This document shows, piece by piece, positions 6,472-15,832 of a stretch of 64,000 nt of DNA. Each line of letters begins with the position of its first letter. Position 1 is the stretch's first letter. The notes beneath the pieces were generated by a model. The model did no database searches, had not been told where the DNA came from, and was given only the letters and a program-made list of their open reading frames with translations. Origin of the DNA: Ferrimonas gelatinilytica (lineage in GTDB: Bacteria > Pseudomonadota > Gammaproteobacteria > Enterobacterales > Shewanellaceae); NCBI RefSeq assembly GCF_039544205.1, contig NZ_BAABLF010000011.1, positions 1-64,000 of the forward strand, in the 5' to 3' direction. The position numbers and the translations under genes are program-made.

Positions 6472-8883
6472 TCAGAAACGCCAGGTCAGGGCAGCCCCGT
6501 AGGTGCGTGGCAGGCTGATGTAATCCTTGGAGCTGTTGCCGAGGAAACCCTCGCTGGGCTCGGTGCCCATGTAATTCTCCAGCAATGCCCCAGTGACCCC
6601 CTCCTCGTTGAACAGGTTCTTGGCGTAGAACGCCAGGTCCCAGTGTTCGCCGGAGAGGCGGGTCTGCAAGTTCCAGAGGCTGAAGCCCTCCAGAGTTTTC
6701 CTGAACTTGTCGCTCTGGCTCAGGGAGTTCTCTGTTTCCGATTGGTAGTAGCCGCTGAGGGTAGTGATCCAGTAGAGATCGCCATTGACCTGGTAGCTGT
6801 AATCCAGCTGCAGGTTGACGGCGTGCTCAGACTGGCCCGGCAGGCGGCTGCCCTTCTCGGCGTAGAGGTACTCGGCACCGCTGCCGGGCAGGACGATGAA
6901 GTCCTTGCTCAGCTCGGCATCCACGTAGGCGTAGCCGAAGTTGTAGCTCAGGGCATCGGTAATATAGCCACGCGCCTCCAGCTCCAGCCCTTGGCTGCGG
7001 GCCTTATCGCCGTTGACGGCGGCGAAGAAGCCCCAGTTGGCGGTGGCAATATTGAGCTGGGGGTCGCTCCAGTCCATGTAGAAGGCGGAGACGGTGTAGC
7101 TGTGGTTATCGGTGGCGCCCTTTACCCCCGCTTCGTAGTTGATCACCGAATCGGAGTCGTAGCGCTGGTAGGCGGGGTCTTCCGCCAGGAATCCCTCAAG
7201 GGGAACGGCATTGGCGCCGCCGCGACGATAACCCTCGGACACCGTGGCATAGAACATGTGCTGGCGGCTGAAGTCCCAGGAGAGGTTGCCCTTGAACAGG
7301 AAATCGTCATCCTCGGTCTTGAAGTTGGGCTCGCTGTCGAAGCCGGGCCAGACCGGGAACGCCATCACGGTGTTATTGGTGAACTCATTGTCAAACCAGC
7401 GGGCGCCGGCGGTCAGGCGCAGGCTGTCGCTGATGTGGAAGGTCAGCTCGCCAAACACCGCGGTATCCTTGAAGGTTTGGTCCCGACGGTAGAAGAAATC
7501 CTGGTCCTGGACATCGGCTCCCCAGCTTATCCAAAGGGCCGCCTGATCCGTGGCCTCCATCCAGGCGGCCCAGCCCGGCATGAAGCTGTCCTGGAACGCC
7601 TTGAGGTCTTGGTCCATGTAGAAGGCGCCGAACACCCAGTCGATAAAGGCGTCCTCGGCGTTGGAGACGAGCCGCAGCTCCTGCACGAAGGCATCATCCT
7701 CGTAGCCGCGCTGCGCCACCGCCAGTGGGCGGGGCGTGCCGGCGTAGAGGCCGCTGAACCAGGCGTTCTTGGCGTAGAAGCCGGTGTTATCGCTGATGGA
7801 TTCGCCCTTATGGTTATAGAGCGAGCTGGAGGAGCTGAGGGTGGCAAAGCCCAGGTCGAAGTCCATCTCCAGGGCGGTGAGCTCCACCTCCCGCTCCGAG
7901 GGCTCCAGCACCACGGCACCGTTCTGGTACTCGCCGTAGGGCTGTTCGGTGCCGTCGACCCAGTTGGTGCCCCGGGTCACCTGGCGCCGGCCGCCGGTGT
8001 CATCCTCCTGGCGCTGGTAGCTGAGAAGGGCGCTGAAGATATCCACCGGCTCAATCAGAATGGCGGCGCGGCCGTAGGTGATGTCCACGGTGTCGGCGTC
8101 TTCGACATAGCGAAACTCCGGCCCGCCGGCGGCAATATCACCACCCACGGCGGTGGGGGCGCCACTGCCATCCAGTTGGTAGACGTTGGCATAGTCGACG
8201 ATGCCGTCGTTATCGATCTTACCGATGTTGCCCCGAAAGGCGATGTGCTCACCGAGGGAGACATTCACCAGGCCATCGTAGTTCAGGTTGATGCCGTCGG
8301 AGCCATCGGTCTGGCCCAGGTTAACGCTGACCTGGCCGGACAACTCCTCCATCTGGGGGCGGTTCATGATGTAGCGGACGGTGCCGGCCAGGGAGCCGGA
8401 GCCGTACAGGGTGCCCTGGGGGCCGCGCAGCACTTCCACCTGGGAGATGTCCTTGAGGATGAAGTTGGCGAACAGCGGCGTGTCATCGATGTAGGTGGCG
8501 ACTGTGGGCACCGCGGAGAGGGAGATGTCCCCCTGGGTGGCGGAGTCTACGTTCATGCCCCGGATCATGATGCTGTTGACGGTGCCGGAGTTGCGATAGC
8601 CCCGGTCGATGACGGTGATGCCCGCGACGCCGCGCAGCAGGTCGACGGAGTCCACGATGCGCTGGGCTTCGAGCTCCTCGCCGCTGACGGCGGAGATGTT
8701 GTAGGGGATCTCATGGATCGACTGCACCCGCCGGGTGGCCGTCACTTCGATCCGCTCTATCTCGCGGCCACCTTGGGCCTCCTCGGCGTTCAGGCCAATG
8801 CTCAGTCCGCCCAGGGTGGCGGCGCTGATGGCCAGAGCCAGTTGGGAGCGCTTAAAGCGCGGTGTGTTCGCCTTCACTGCCAT
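6472..8883 (-). CDS. TonB-dependent outer-membrane receptor
   Basis: 803 residues. A signal-peptide-like N-terminus (SQLALAISAATLGGLSIG) is followed by a TonB box (IERIEVTATRR) and a plug domain with the typical VEVLRGPQGTLYGSGSLAGT segment. The remainder is a 22-strand barrel ending in an aromatic residue (ALTWRF), the signal for insertion by the BAM complex. It imports a scarce substrate across the outer membrane using TonB-ExbBD energy. The gene lies 75 nt downstream of the amidohydrolase gene with its own GAGAGGGA site, so both may be co-transcribed. The substrate is unknown; a link to amide or GABA-related nutrients is an inference from neighbours. Confidence 0.92.
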   Translation of the reverse strand: MAVKANTPRFKRSQLALAISAATLGGLSIGLNAEEAQGGREIERIEVTATRRVQSIHEIPYNISAVSGEELEAQRIVDSVDLLRGVAGITVIDRGYRNSGTVNSIMIRGMNVDSATQGDISLSAVPTVATYIDDTPLFANFILKDISQVEVLRGPQGTLYGSGSLAGTVRYIMNRPQMEELSGQVSVNLGQTDGSDGINLNYDGLVNVSLGEHIAFRGNIGKIDNDGIVDYANVYQLDGSGAPTAVGGDIAAGGPEFRYVEDADTVDITYGRAAILIEPVDIFSALLSYQRQEDDTGGRRQVTRGTNWVDGTEQPYGEYQNGAVVLEPSEREVELTALEMDFDLGFATLSSSSSLYNHKGESISDNTGFYAKNAWFSGLYAGTPRPLAVAQRGYEDDAFVQELRLVSNAEDAFIDWVFGAFYMDQDLKAFQDSFMPGWAAWMEATDQAALWISWGADVQDQDFFYRRDQTFKDTAVFGELTFHISDSLRLTAGARWFDNEFTNNTVMAFPVWPGFDSEPNFKTEDDDFLFKGNLSWDFSRQHMFYATVSEGYRRGGANAVPLEGFLAEDPAYQRYDSDSVINYEAGVKGATDNHSYTVSAFYMDWSDPQLNIATANWGFFAAVNGDKARSQGLELEARGYITDALSYNFGYAYVDAELSKDFIVLPGSGAEYLYAEKGSRLPGQSEHAVNLQLDYSYQVNGDLYWITTLSGYYQSETENSLSQSDKFRKTLEGFSLWNLQTRLSGEHWDLAFYAKNLFNEEGVTGALLENYMGTEPSEGFLGNSSKDYISLPRTYGAALTWRF

Positions 8884-8958
8884 CGGTCGTCCCTCTCAAG
8901 AATGGTTCATCCTCTCCAACCTAAACGGCCGCGTTGGATCGGTGTTAGAGCCAGTGGA

Positions 8959-9828
8959 TTAGTCGTTATGGTTCCAGTTGCGCGGTTTTGGCCTGGCCAG
9001 GGGGCCTAGTTTGTCCAGGGCCTCGGAGCGTGCCCCCGGTTGGTAGGGGGGGTAGGCCAGGGGGTGGTCACGGAAACTTTTCAGCGGCTGGCCGAGCCCA
9101 TGCCAGCCCCGCTCCCGGCAGCGACGCAGGTAGTCCAGGTCCAGCTCCACCAGGATCACCTCGTGGTGGCTGCTGGCCTGGTGGAGCACCTCTCCGCCAG
9201 GGCCGGCAACGATGGAGTGGCCCACCCCAAGATCACCGGCGGCGTTGATGTCGAGCATGTAGAGCTGGTTCATGGTGGCGTTGGCGCGGGTCAGGGCCAG
9301 CTCGGCATTGCGGTCGATGGTGTTGGTGAGGGTGGGGTGAAGCACCACCTCCGCCCCCTGCCAGGCTAGGGTGCGACACACCTCGGGAAACCACATGTCG
9401 TAACAGATGGCGATGCCGAAGCGCCCCACGTCGGGCACGTCGAAGGTGACGCACTCGCTGCCGCTGCTGACACCGGTTTCGTAGGGCAGGAAGGGAAACA
9501 TCTTGCGGTAGCGGGCGATCACCTCCCCATCGGGGGTGATCACCGGGGTGGTGTTGTAGATGGCGTCCCCGTCGCGCTCGTAGAGGGAGCCGGGCAGCAG
9601 CCAGATCCCCAGCTCCGCCGCTAGCTCGACGTAGCGTTGCTCCGCCTCGCCGGGCATCGGCTGGGCAAAGCGGGGGGCGCTGCCGAAGGTGCACAGCTCC
9701 GGCAGCAGCACCATATCCAGGTGAGGAAAGCGGGTCTTGGCCAGGATCACCTGCTGGCGGATGGCGGCAAAATTGTCCTGGTGATTGCCGAGGGCCAGCT
9801 GCAACCCGGCCACGGTGAAAGTACTCAT
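8959..9828 (-). CDS. Nitrilase-superfamily carbon-nitrogen hydrolase
   Basis: 289 residues with the Glu-Lys-Cys triad of the superfamily: LLPELCTFG (Glu), RYRKMFPF (Lys) and IAICYDMWFPE (Cys). Members hydrolyse non-peptide C-N bonds such as amides, N-carbamyl groups or omega-amides. No signal peptide, so cytoplasmic. It lies between a MocR/GabR-type regulator and a TonB-dependent receptor on the same strand and close to gabDT, so a reaction that releases GABA or a related amino acid from an imported amide is a reasonable guess, not a demonstrated one. RBS GGGAG 7 nt before the start. Confidence 0.88.
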   Translation of the reverse strand: MSTFTVAGLQLALGNHQDNFAAIRQQVILAKTRFPHLDMVLLPELCTFGSAPRFAQPMPGEAEQRYVELAAELGIWLLPGSLYERDGDAIYNTTPVITPDGEVIARYRKMFPFLPYETGVSSGSECVTFDVPDVGRFGIAICYDMWFPEVCRTLAWQGAEVVLHPTLTNTIDRNAELALTRANATMNQLYMLDINAAGDLGVGHSIVAGPGGEVLHQASSHHEVILVELDLDYLRRCRERGWHGLGQPLKSFRDHPLAYPPYQPGARSEALDKLGPLARPKPRNWNHND

Positions 9829-9935
9829 AGGCTCACTCCCTGAGGCATGCCCACAGACGCGGGCCGATGAGGGATAAGCTAGGAGATGGGGCTGGATCGC
9901 TGTAGTACCAGATGGAAAACGGCGACTGGGCCAAT

Positions 9936-11738
9936 TCAGCTGACCTGGCTGAAGAAGGCGGAGTCCGCCAGGTGGCCGTCTCGGAACCAGAGGATGCGGT
10001 TATCGTCCAGCACCACCTCGAACCCCGCCACTTCGCCGTAGGACCAGCTCTGCCACTGACGGTACCAGCGGTCCCCCTCCAGCCACCACTGGCCGCGATC
10101 GCTGCGCTCGTCCCGTCGCCCCTCCCAGCCCTCCATGGTGCCATCGGGGTAGAGGCGAATGCGGTAGGGATCCCCGAATACGGTGCGGCCGAGAAACTCG
10201 CAGTGGCCGAGGTGCTCCCGCAGACCCTGGGCATCCAGTTGCCGCCCGCTCGTGCCCTCAAGCCGTTGCCGGGGTGCATCGGAAAGCTCCCAGAACAGGG
10301 CGGCCAGCGCGGCGATCCCCGGGCGGATCTGTGCGGTGGGGATGCTGGAAACGCCGAGCCTCAGGGCGTTTTGGGGCGTGCGTGGGTCGCCGAAGAAGCG
10401 CTGCACCGGCTCCAGCAGGATCCCCCGTTTGGCCGCTTCATTGGCCAGCTCCTGGCTGCCCAGCTCCGCCGGCCCCTGGATCCAGCAGCTGCTGCCGCCG
10501 ACGGTGCGGGAGGTAACGATGGCGGTGGGCAGGTAGTGGTTGAGGGCCTCCCGCAGCTCGCTCCAGCGCTCCGCCAGTTCGGTATTGAGCCGGCGCATCA
10601 GGGTGTCGTAGTGGCCGAGCGAGAGAAACCGCCCCAGGGTGTGCTGATTGTTGGTGGGGGGATGACGCAGGATCTGGCTGCGCAGGGCCCGGGCCCGGGC
10701 GATGAGCGGTGCCGGGGCCACCAGGTAACCCAGCCGCAACCCCGGCGCCAGCACCTTGGAGAAGCTGGAGCAGTAGAGCACCCGGCCGGCTTGGTCCAGG
10801 CTCTTCAACGCCGGGTGGGGGTTACTGACAAAGTTGCTCTCCGGTTCATAATCGTCCTCGATGATGAGGAAATCCTCCTCCTGCGCCCGCGTCAGCAGGG
10901 CCTCGCGCCGGGCCATGGAGAGGGTGACGGCAGTGGGCACCTGGTGGCTGGGGGTGACGTAGACCAGCTGGGTGCCCCGGGGAATGCTCTCCACTTCCAG
11001 CCCTTTGGGGTCCACCTCCACCAGCGCTAGCTTGCTGCGCCTCAGCTGCACCAACTGACGTATGCCGGGGAAACCCGGCTCCTCCACCGCGACCTGGGTG
11101 GACTCATCTGAAAGCAGCTGCATCAGCAGGTAGAGCGCCTGCTGGGAGCCGGTGGTGATCAGGATCTCCTCGGCGCTGGCCTGGATCCCCCGTCGTGGCA
11201 GCACCTTGGTGCGGATCTGCTCCACCAGCAGGGGGTCGTCCCGGTTGGCGCCATCGCTGGCCCAGTCGTGGATCGCGTCTATGCCCAGGCTCAGGCGAGA
11301 ACACTCGCGCCAGGGGTTGGTGGGAAACAGCGAGGGGTCGAACTGGCCATCGATAAAGGGGTAGGGGTATTTGTGCCAGTTATCCGGATAGCTGCGCGCC
11401 AGTGGCTGCGGGGGCTCCTGCTTCAGGTAGCGGGACCACTCCAGTTCGCTCCGGCTGGATTTTGGGGGCAACGCCACTTGGGCCGGCGTCGGTGTGTCGC
11501 AGACAAAAAAGCCGCTACGCTCGCGGCTCTCCAGGTATCCCTCCTCCACCAGGGCGGTGAAAACATGGACCACGGTGTTGCGGGCGACACTGAGCTGGTC
11601 CGCCAGTTTTCGGGAGGAGGGCATGCGGCTGCCGGCGGGAAAGAAGCCGTTGCCGATGGCGGCGATCAGCTTCTGTTTGATCTGCTGCTGCAGGCTGAGG
11701 CCGCCTTCATTATCCAGTTGAAACAGGTGGTTCTGCAT
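9936..11738 (-). CDS. MocR/GabR-type PLP-dependent regulator with an extra C-terminal domain
   Basis: 600 residues. Residues 1-80 are a GntR winged helix (GSRMPSSRKLADQLSVARNT). Residues about 110-480 are an aminotransferase-like fold with the PLP lysine in YCSSFSKVLAPGLRLGY. Typical MocR proteins end near 480 residues; here about 110 further residues follow, rich in Trp, Tyr and acidic residues (IRLYPDGTMEGWEG, DRWYRQWQSWSYGE, DNRILWFRDGH), probably a small beta domain. GabR of Bacillus uses PLP and GABA to activate gabTD, and gabD-gabT lie about 1.1 kb away, so GABA or an analogue is the likely effector. It is on the same strand as the LysR gene upstream and the amidohydrolase downstream. 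Confidence 0.88.
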   Translation of the reverse strand: MQNHLFQLDNEGGLSLQQQIKQKLIAAIGNGFFPAGSRMPSSRKLADQLSVARNTVVHVFTALVEEGYLESRERSGFFVCDTPTPAQVALPPKSSRSELEWSRYLKQEPPQPLARSYPDNWHKYPYPFIDGQFDPSLFPTNPWRECSRLSLGIDAIHDWASDGANRDDPLLVEQIRTKVLPRRGIQASAEEILITTGSQQALYLLMQLLSDESTQVAVEEPGFPGIRQLVQLRRSKLALVEVDPKGLEVESIPRGTQLVYVTPSHQVPTAVTLSMARREALLTRAQEEDFLIIEDDYEPESNFVSNPHPALKSLDQAGRVLYCSSFSKVLAPGLRLGYLVAPAPLIARARALRSQILRHPPTNNQHTLGRFLSLGHYDTLMRRLNTELAERWSELREALNHYLPTAIVTSRTVGGSSCWIQGPAELGSQELANEAAKRGILLEPVQRFFGDPRTPQNALRLGVSSIPTAQIRPGIAALAALFWELSDAPRQRLEGTSGRQLDAQGLREHLGHCEFLGRTVFGDPYRIRLYPDGTMEGWEGRRDERSDRGQWWLEGDRWYRQWQSWSYGEVAGFEVVLDDNRILWFRDGHLADSAFFSQVS

Positions 11739-11809
11739 AGGGCCTGGGTGCCGTTAGGGGTACGCACTCAACCTATCCACTTTTGTAACCAACAGCAAGG
11801 TGACTGATT

Positions 11810-12763
11810 TTATTGAGAACTGTCTGAGCCTTCCGGGGCAGGTTCTGTCACCTTCGACAACAGCATCCGCTTGAGCAGCGCCGCCTTCGCCTTCTCCCGC
11901 GCTCCCGCCTTGTAGGCCAGCGCCAGTTGTACCGGGTAGCCGCGGCTATCGGGCTTCAGCAGCCGCATCCGTCCGTCCGCCAGGTAGGGGGCGAGGTAGG
12001 TCCGGGGGAAGAAGCCGAGGTAGACGCCGGAGAGCACCAGCGCGGTGCGGGTTTCATAGTGGTAGGCCCGGGCGGTGAGCCGCATCTTGCGCAGCACCTT
12101 GCGGCCAATCTCATTGAGCTCCACCCCGGGGTGAACGGTATCGCAGGCGTCGATCTCCTCGTCGTCCAAGCTGTCGTCGTCCCGGCCAAACAGAGGATGG
12201 TTGCGGCCGCAGGCGAGGTACATCTGCTCCCGGTAGAGGGGGACGTAGAGGAGGCCATCGATATTGCGGTAGTGGGGCAAGAGGCCAACATGGGCTTGTT
12301 CGTTGAGCAGCGCCTGCTCGATCTCCGGCAGGGTGGCGGACTGCAGGGCAAACTGCAGCTGGGGTTCCTGTCGGGCCAGTTCGGCGATGGTGGCGGGCAG
12401 GTTGAGCGGGGGCGCCAGGGCCAGGTCGTCGGAGCACCAGAGCACCAGGTCTCCCCGCAGGGTCGGGTCGAGATCCTGCACCTGGTGGCTGAAATGGTCC
12501 AGGGCCGACAGCAGCTCCAGCGTGGCCTGGTAGGTCTTCTGTCCCGGCTCGGTGAGCATGAACCCCTGCCGGCCCCGGCGGCACAGCACCAGTCCCAGCC
12601 GTTGCTCCAGGCTCTTGATGTGGATGCTGATGGTAGAGCGGGTGAGGTTGAGGCTGGATTCGGCCGCCGCAAAGCCCCCGCATTCGGCAACGGTGCGGAA
12701 GATACGCAGCAGCTTGATGTCGTAATCGCTGACCGGGCGGGGCAGGGAGGGAGCTCGGTACAT
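11810..12763 (-). CDS. LysR-family regulator divergent from gabDT
   Basis: 317 residues. The N-terminus is the winged helix of LysR proteins (KLLRIFRTVAECGGFAAAES, then TRSTISIHIKSLEQRLG); the rest is the periplasmic-binding-protein-like effector domain. Transcribed away from gabD with a 102-bp shared intergenic region, the classic arrangement for a LysR regulator of the divergent operon. It also precedes the MocR gene by 71 nt on the same strand, so the cluster has two candidate regulators. The effector is unknown; GABA or succinate semialdehyde are inferences. Confidence 0.88.
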   Translation of the reverse strand: MYRAPSLPRPVSDYDIKLLRIFRTVAECGGFAAAESSLNLTRSTISIHIKSLEQRLGLVLCRRGRQGFMLTEPGQKTYQATLELLSALDHFSHQVQDLDPTLRGDLVLWCSDDLALAPPLNLPATIAELARQEPQLQFALQSATLPEIEQALLNEQAHVGLLPHYRNIDGLLYVPLYREQMYLACGRNHPLFGRDDDSLDDEEIDACDTVHPGVELNEIGRKVLRKMRLTARAYHYETRTALVLSGVYLGFFPRTYLAPYLADGRMRLLKPDSRGYPVQLALAYKAGAREKAKAALLKRMLLSKVTEPAPEGSDSSQ

Positions 12764-12783
12764 AGTTTTAGGATTCTCAAACT

Positions 12784-12802
12784 GATTGTTTAAAGTTTAA
12801 TC
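12784..12802. promoter_or_regulatory. Candidate LysR operator between lysR and gabD
   Basis: GATTGTTTAAAGTTTAATC is an AT-rich, partly symmetric stretch (GATT...AATC) in the middle of the divergent promoter region, at a place where a LysR-type protein would bind. Pattern judged by eye only. Confidence 0.35.
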
Positions 12803-12865
12803 TTTACCTGGGTTTACGCCCGGATTCAAATGGAGACTCCTTTCCGTTTGCTTAAGGAGTGCCAG

Positions 12866-14332
12866 ATGCACGGTTTGTCCGATAACGCTTTGCTGCAAAA
12901 AGGATCTTTCATCAATGGCCGATGGGAGGTCAGCGCCGACACCTTCGAGGTACGCAACCCCGCCAATGGCCAGCTGCTGGCGGAGATCAGCAACCATGGT
13001 GCCGAGGCGGCCACGGCGGCGGTGGAGGCAGCGTACCAGGCCCAGAAAGCCTGGGCGGCCCTGCCCGCAGCCAAGCGCGCCGAGACGCTGATGGCCTGGC
13101 ACGATGAGATGCTGGCACATCAGGAGGATCTGGCCCGGCTGCTCACCCTGGAGCAGGGCAAGCCGTTGGCGGAGGCCCGTGGGGAGATCGCCTACGGGGC
13201 CAGCTATATCAAGTGGTTCTCCGAGGAGGCGGTGCGGATCTACGGCGACACCATCCCCGCTCCCTCCGGCGATAAGCGGTTGTTGGTGATCAAGCAGCCG
13301 GTGGGGGTGGTGGGCTCCATCACCCCCTGGAACTTCCCCAACGCCATGATGGTGCGCAAGGCGGCACCGGCGCTGGCAGCCGGCTGCACCTTCGTGGCCA
13401 AGCCGGCCTCGGAAACGCCCCTCTCCGCGCTGGCGGTGGCGGAGCTGGCCCGCCGGGTCGGCCTGCCGGACGGCGTCTTCAATGTTGTGGTGGGCACCGA
13501 TTCCGCCGCCATTGGCAAGGTGCTCACCCAGCACCCCAAGATCAGCAAGTTCTCCTTCACCGGCTCCACCGCCACCGGCAGTAAGCTGCTGGCGCAATGC
13601 GCCGAGGGGATCAAGCGCACCTCCATGGAGTTGGGCGGCAATGCCCCCTTCATCGTGTTCGATGATGCGGATCTCGACGCTGCCATCGAGGGGCTGATGG
13701 CCGCCAAGTTCCGTAACGCCGGCCAGACCTGTGTCTGCAGCAACCGGGTCTTCGTCCAGCAGGGGGTGTATGACGCCTTCGCCGAGAAGCTGGCGAAGGC
13801 GGTGGCGGAGCTGACCGTCGGTGATGGCCTTGTCGAGGAGACGAAGATCGGCCCCCTGATCAACGAGGCGGCGGTGGAGAAGGTCTCGGATCTGGTCAGC
13901 CAATCCCTCTCCCAGGGGGCCAGTCGCCTGGGCAGCGTGTCGCTCAGTGCGGAGCAGCAGGCGCGGGGCTTCTACTACCCACCGACGGTGCTGACCGGGG
14001 TAAGTAACGCCATGGCGTTGGCGCGCAATGAGATCTTCGGCCCCGTGGTGCCGCTGATCCCCTTCGAGGATGAAGCGGACGCCATCGCCCAGGCTAACGA
14101 CAGTGAATTCGGCCTGGCAGCCTATTTCTACAGCCGGGATATCGGCCGGGTGTTCCGGGTCAGCGAGGCGCTGGAGTACGGCATGGTGGCGGTGAACGAG
14201 GGGATCCTCTCCAACGCCGCGGCGCCCTTCGGGGGCGTGAAGGCCTCCGGCCACGGGCGGGAGGGCTCCAAGTACGGCCTCGACGATTACCTCGACATCA
14301 AATACCTCTGCCTCGGTGGCATGGACAAATAG
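12866..14332 (+). CDS. gabD: NAD(P)-dependent succinate-semialdehyde dehydrogenase
   Basis: 488 residues, the usual GabD length. It oxidises succinate semialdehyde to succinate, the second step of GABA catabolism. The aldehyde dehydrogenase signatures are present: TPWNFPNAMM, FTGSTATG in the nucleotide-binding region, the catalytic base in MELGGNAP and the nucleophile in GQTCVCSNR. I chose ATG 12866 because AAGGAGT stands 5 nt upstream; an upstream in-frame ATG at 12830 has no ribosome-binding site. First gene of gabDT, with gabT 12 nt downstream, transcribed divergently from the LysR gene. Confidence 0.95.
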   Translation: MHGLSDNALLQKGSFINGRWEVSADTFEVRNPANGQLLAEISNHGAEAATAAVEAAYQAQKAWAALPAAKRAETLMAWHDEMLAHQEDLARLLTLEQGKPLAEARGEIAYGASYIKWFSEEAVRIYGDTIPAPSGDKRLLVIKQPVGVVGSITPWNFPNAMMVRKAAPALAAGCTFVAKPASETPLSALAVAELARRVGLPDGVFNVVVGTDSAAIGKVLTQHPKISKFSFTGSTATGSKLLAQCAEGIKRTSMELGGNAPFIVFDDADLDAAIEGLMAAKFRNAGQTCVCSNRVFVQQGVYDAFAEKLAKAVAELTVGDGLVEETKIGPLINEAAVEKVSDLVSQSLSQGASRLGSVSLSAEQQARGFYYPPTVLTGVSNAMALARNEIFGPVVPLIPFEDEADAIAQANDSEFGLAAYFYSRDIGRVFRVSEALEYGMVAVNEGILSNAAAPFGGVKASGHGREGSKYGLDDYLDIKYLCLGGMDK

Positions 14333-14344
14333 GGAGCCAGACGC

Positions 14345-15637
14345 ATGGACAATCAACAACTTCAGGCCCGCAAGGAGCTGGCTTTTGCCCGCGGCATGGG
14401 CAACCTCTACCCTGTCTACGCCGCCCGGGCGGAGAACGCCGAGATCTGGGACGTGGAGGGCAACCGCTACGTGGACTTTGCTGCCGGTATCGCGGTCACC
14501 AACACCGGCCACCTGCACCCGAAGGTGAAGGCGGCGGTGGCGGCCCAGTTGGAGGCGTTCAGCCACACCTGCGCCATGGTGACCCCCTACGAATCGATGG
14601 TGACGCTGGCGGAGAGTCTGAACCGCCTGGCCCCCGGCGACACCCCCAAGCGTTCCATTTTGGTCACGACCGGGGCCGAAGCGGTGGAGAACGCGGTGAA
14701 GATCGCCCGGGCCCACACCGGCCGCCCGGGGGTGATCGCCTTCCAGGGCGGCTTCCACGGCCGTACTAACCTGACCATGGGACTGACCGGCAAGGTCACC
14801 CCCTACAAGGCGGGCTTCGGCCCCTTCCCCGGTGAGATCTTCCACCTGCCCTTTCCCATCGCCTTCCACGGCTGTGGTGAGGATGCCTGCCTGGCGGCGC
14901 TCAACCAGCTGTTTCACTGCGACATCGAGCCGCAACGGGTGGCGGCGATCATCATCGAGCCGGTGCAGGGGGAGGGGGGCTTCTACCCCGCCCCGGCGGG
15001 CTTCATGCAGGCGCTGCGACGGGTCTGCGACGAGCATGGCATCGTTTTGATCTGCGACGAGATCCAGACCGGGTTCGCCCGTACCGGCAAGCTGTTTGCC
15101 AGCGAGCACTCCGGCATCGAACCGGATCTCATCACCCTGGCCAAGGGGCTGGCGGGGGGCTTCCCCATCGCCGCCGTCACCGGCAAGGCGTCGATCATGG
15201 ACGCTGCCGCCCCGGGGGGGCTGGGCGGTACCTACGCCGGTTCCCCCCTGGGTTGCGTGGCCGCCAACGCGGTGCTGGAGGTGATCGAGGAGGAGCAACT
15301 GTGCCACAAGGCGCTGGCCATCGGCGAGTACCTGGAGGGACGGCTCAACCACTTGAAGGCGCTCTACCCCCAGTGGGTGGGGGAGATCCGCATCACCGGC
15401 GCCATGGTGGCGATGGAACTGGTCGAGGAGGGAGACGCCGGGCGTCCCAACCCGGCCCTGACCCGCGCCATCATTGCCAAGGCCCGGGAGCATGGTTTAA
15501 TCCTGCTTGCCTGCGGGGTGCGGGCCAACGTCATCCGCATCCTGGCCCCCCTCACCATTCCCCATGCGCAACTGGGGGAGGGGGCGGATAAGCTGGAAGC
15601 GATCTTTGCAGCGGTGAGTGCCAGTCAGAACGCCTAG
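14345..15637 (+). CDS. gabT: 4-aminobutyrate aminotransferase
   Basis: 430 residues, class III PLP aminotransferase. Transfers the amino group of GABA to 2-oxoglutarate, giving succinate semialdehyde for GabD. Visible marks: the N-terminal GNRYVDFAAGIAVTNTGH, the STG/GAEA cofactor region (LVTTGAEAVENA), the class III signature LICDEIQTGFARTGKLF and the PLP lysine in LITLAKGLAGGFP. It begins 12 nt after gabD behind GGGAG and is followed by a strong terminator, so the operon is gabDT only. Confidence 0.95.
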   Translation: MDNQQLQARKELAFARGMGNLYPVYAARAENAEIWDVEGNRYVDFAAGIAVTNTGHLHPKVKAAVAAQLEAFSHTCAMVTPYESMVTLAESLNRLAPGDTPKRSILVTTGAEAVENAVKIARAHTGRPGVIAFQGGFHGRTNLTMGLTGKVTPYKAGFGPFPGEIFHLPFPIAFHGCGEDACLAALNQLFHCDIEPQRVAAIIIEPVQGEGGFYPAPAGFMQALRRVCDEHGIVLICDEIQTGFARTGKLFASEHSGIEPDLITLAKGLAGGFPIAAVTGKASIMDAAAPGGLGGTYAGSPLGCVAANAVLEVIEEEQLCHKALAIGEYLEGRLNHLKALYPQWVGEIRITGAMVAMELVEEGDAGRPNPALTRAIIAKAREHGLILLACGVRANVIRILAPLTIPHAQLGEGADKLEAIFAAVSASQNA

Positions 15638-15654
15638 TCATCTTGATGCTTTAA

Positions 15655-15686
15655 ACAAAAAGCGCCCCCATATTTGGGGCGCTTTT
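15655..15686 (+). terminator. Terminator of gabDT
   Basis: AAAAGCGCCCC-CATATTT-GGGGCGCTTTT hairpin 18 nt after the gabT stop, with T and A tails that would also work on the other strand for the cassette array. Confidence 0.88.
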
Positions 15687-15724
15687 GCTGGAGCAAGGGC
15701 CGGTTTCGCCACAGAGCGGTCATC

Positions 15725-15828
15725 GAATAACGCCGCCATAAGCGGTACAAAAATGCTTGGCTAAACTTAGCGGCGAAGGAGCACAAGCCAAGCTTTTTGT
15801 TTCCTTATGCTTTAGGGCCTTGTTAGGC
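15725..15828 (-). other. attC site closing the array
   Basis: Read on the - strand it starts GCCTAACAAGGC (15828) and ends GGCGTTATTC (15725). Inside, CATAAG, ACAAAAA and GCTTGGCT pair with AGCCAAGC, TTTTTGT and CTTATG, with small bulges, as in a folded attC. Confidence 0.78.
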
Positions 15829-15832
15829 TTTG

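Noticed and set aside
6643..9009. 788-residue open frame antisense to the TonB receptor
   Set aside because: Valine/alanine/glycine-rich shadow of a real barrel gene; no start signal.
12797..15493. 898-residue open frame antisense to gabDT
   Set aside because: Lies opposite two complete, well-conserved genes, has no RBS, and its composition (Gly/Arg/His-rich) is that of a GC-rich shadow frame.
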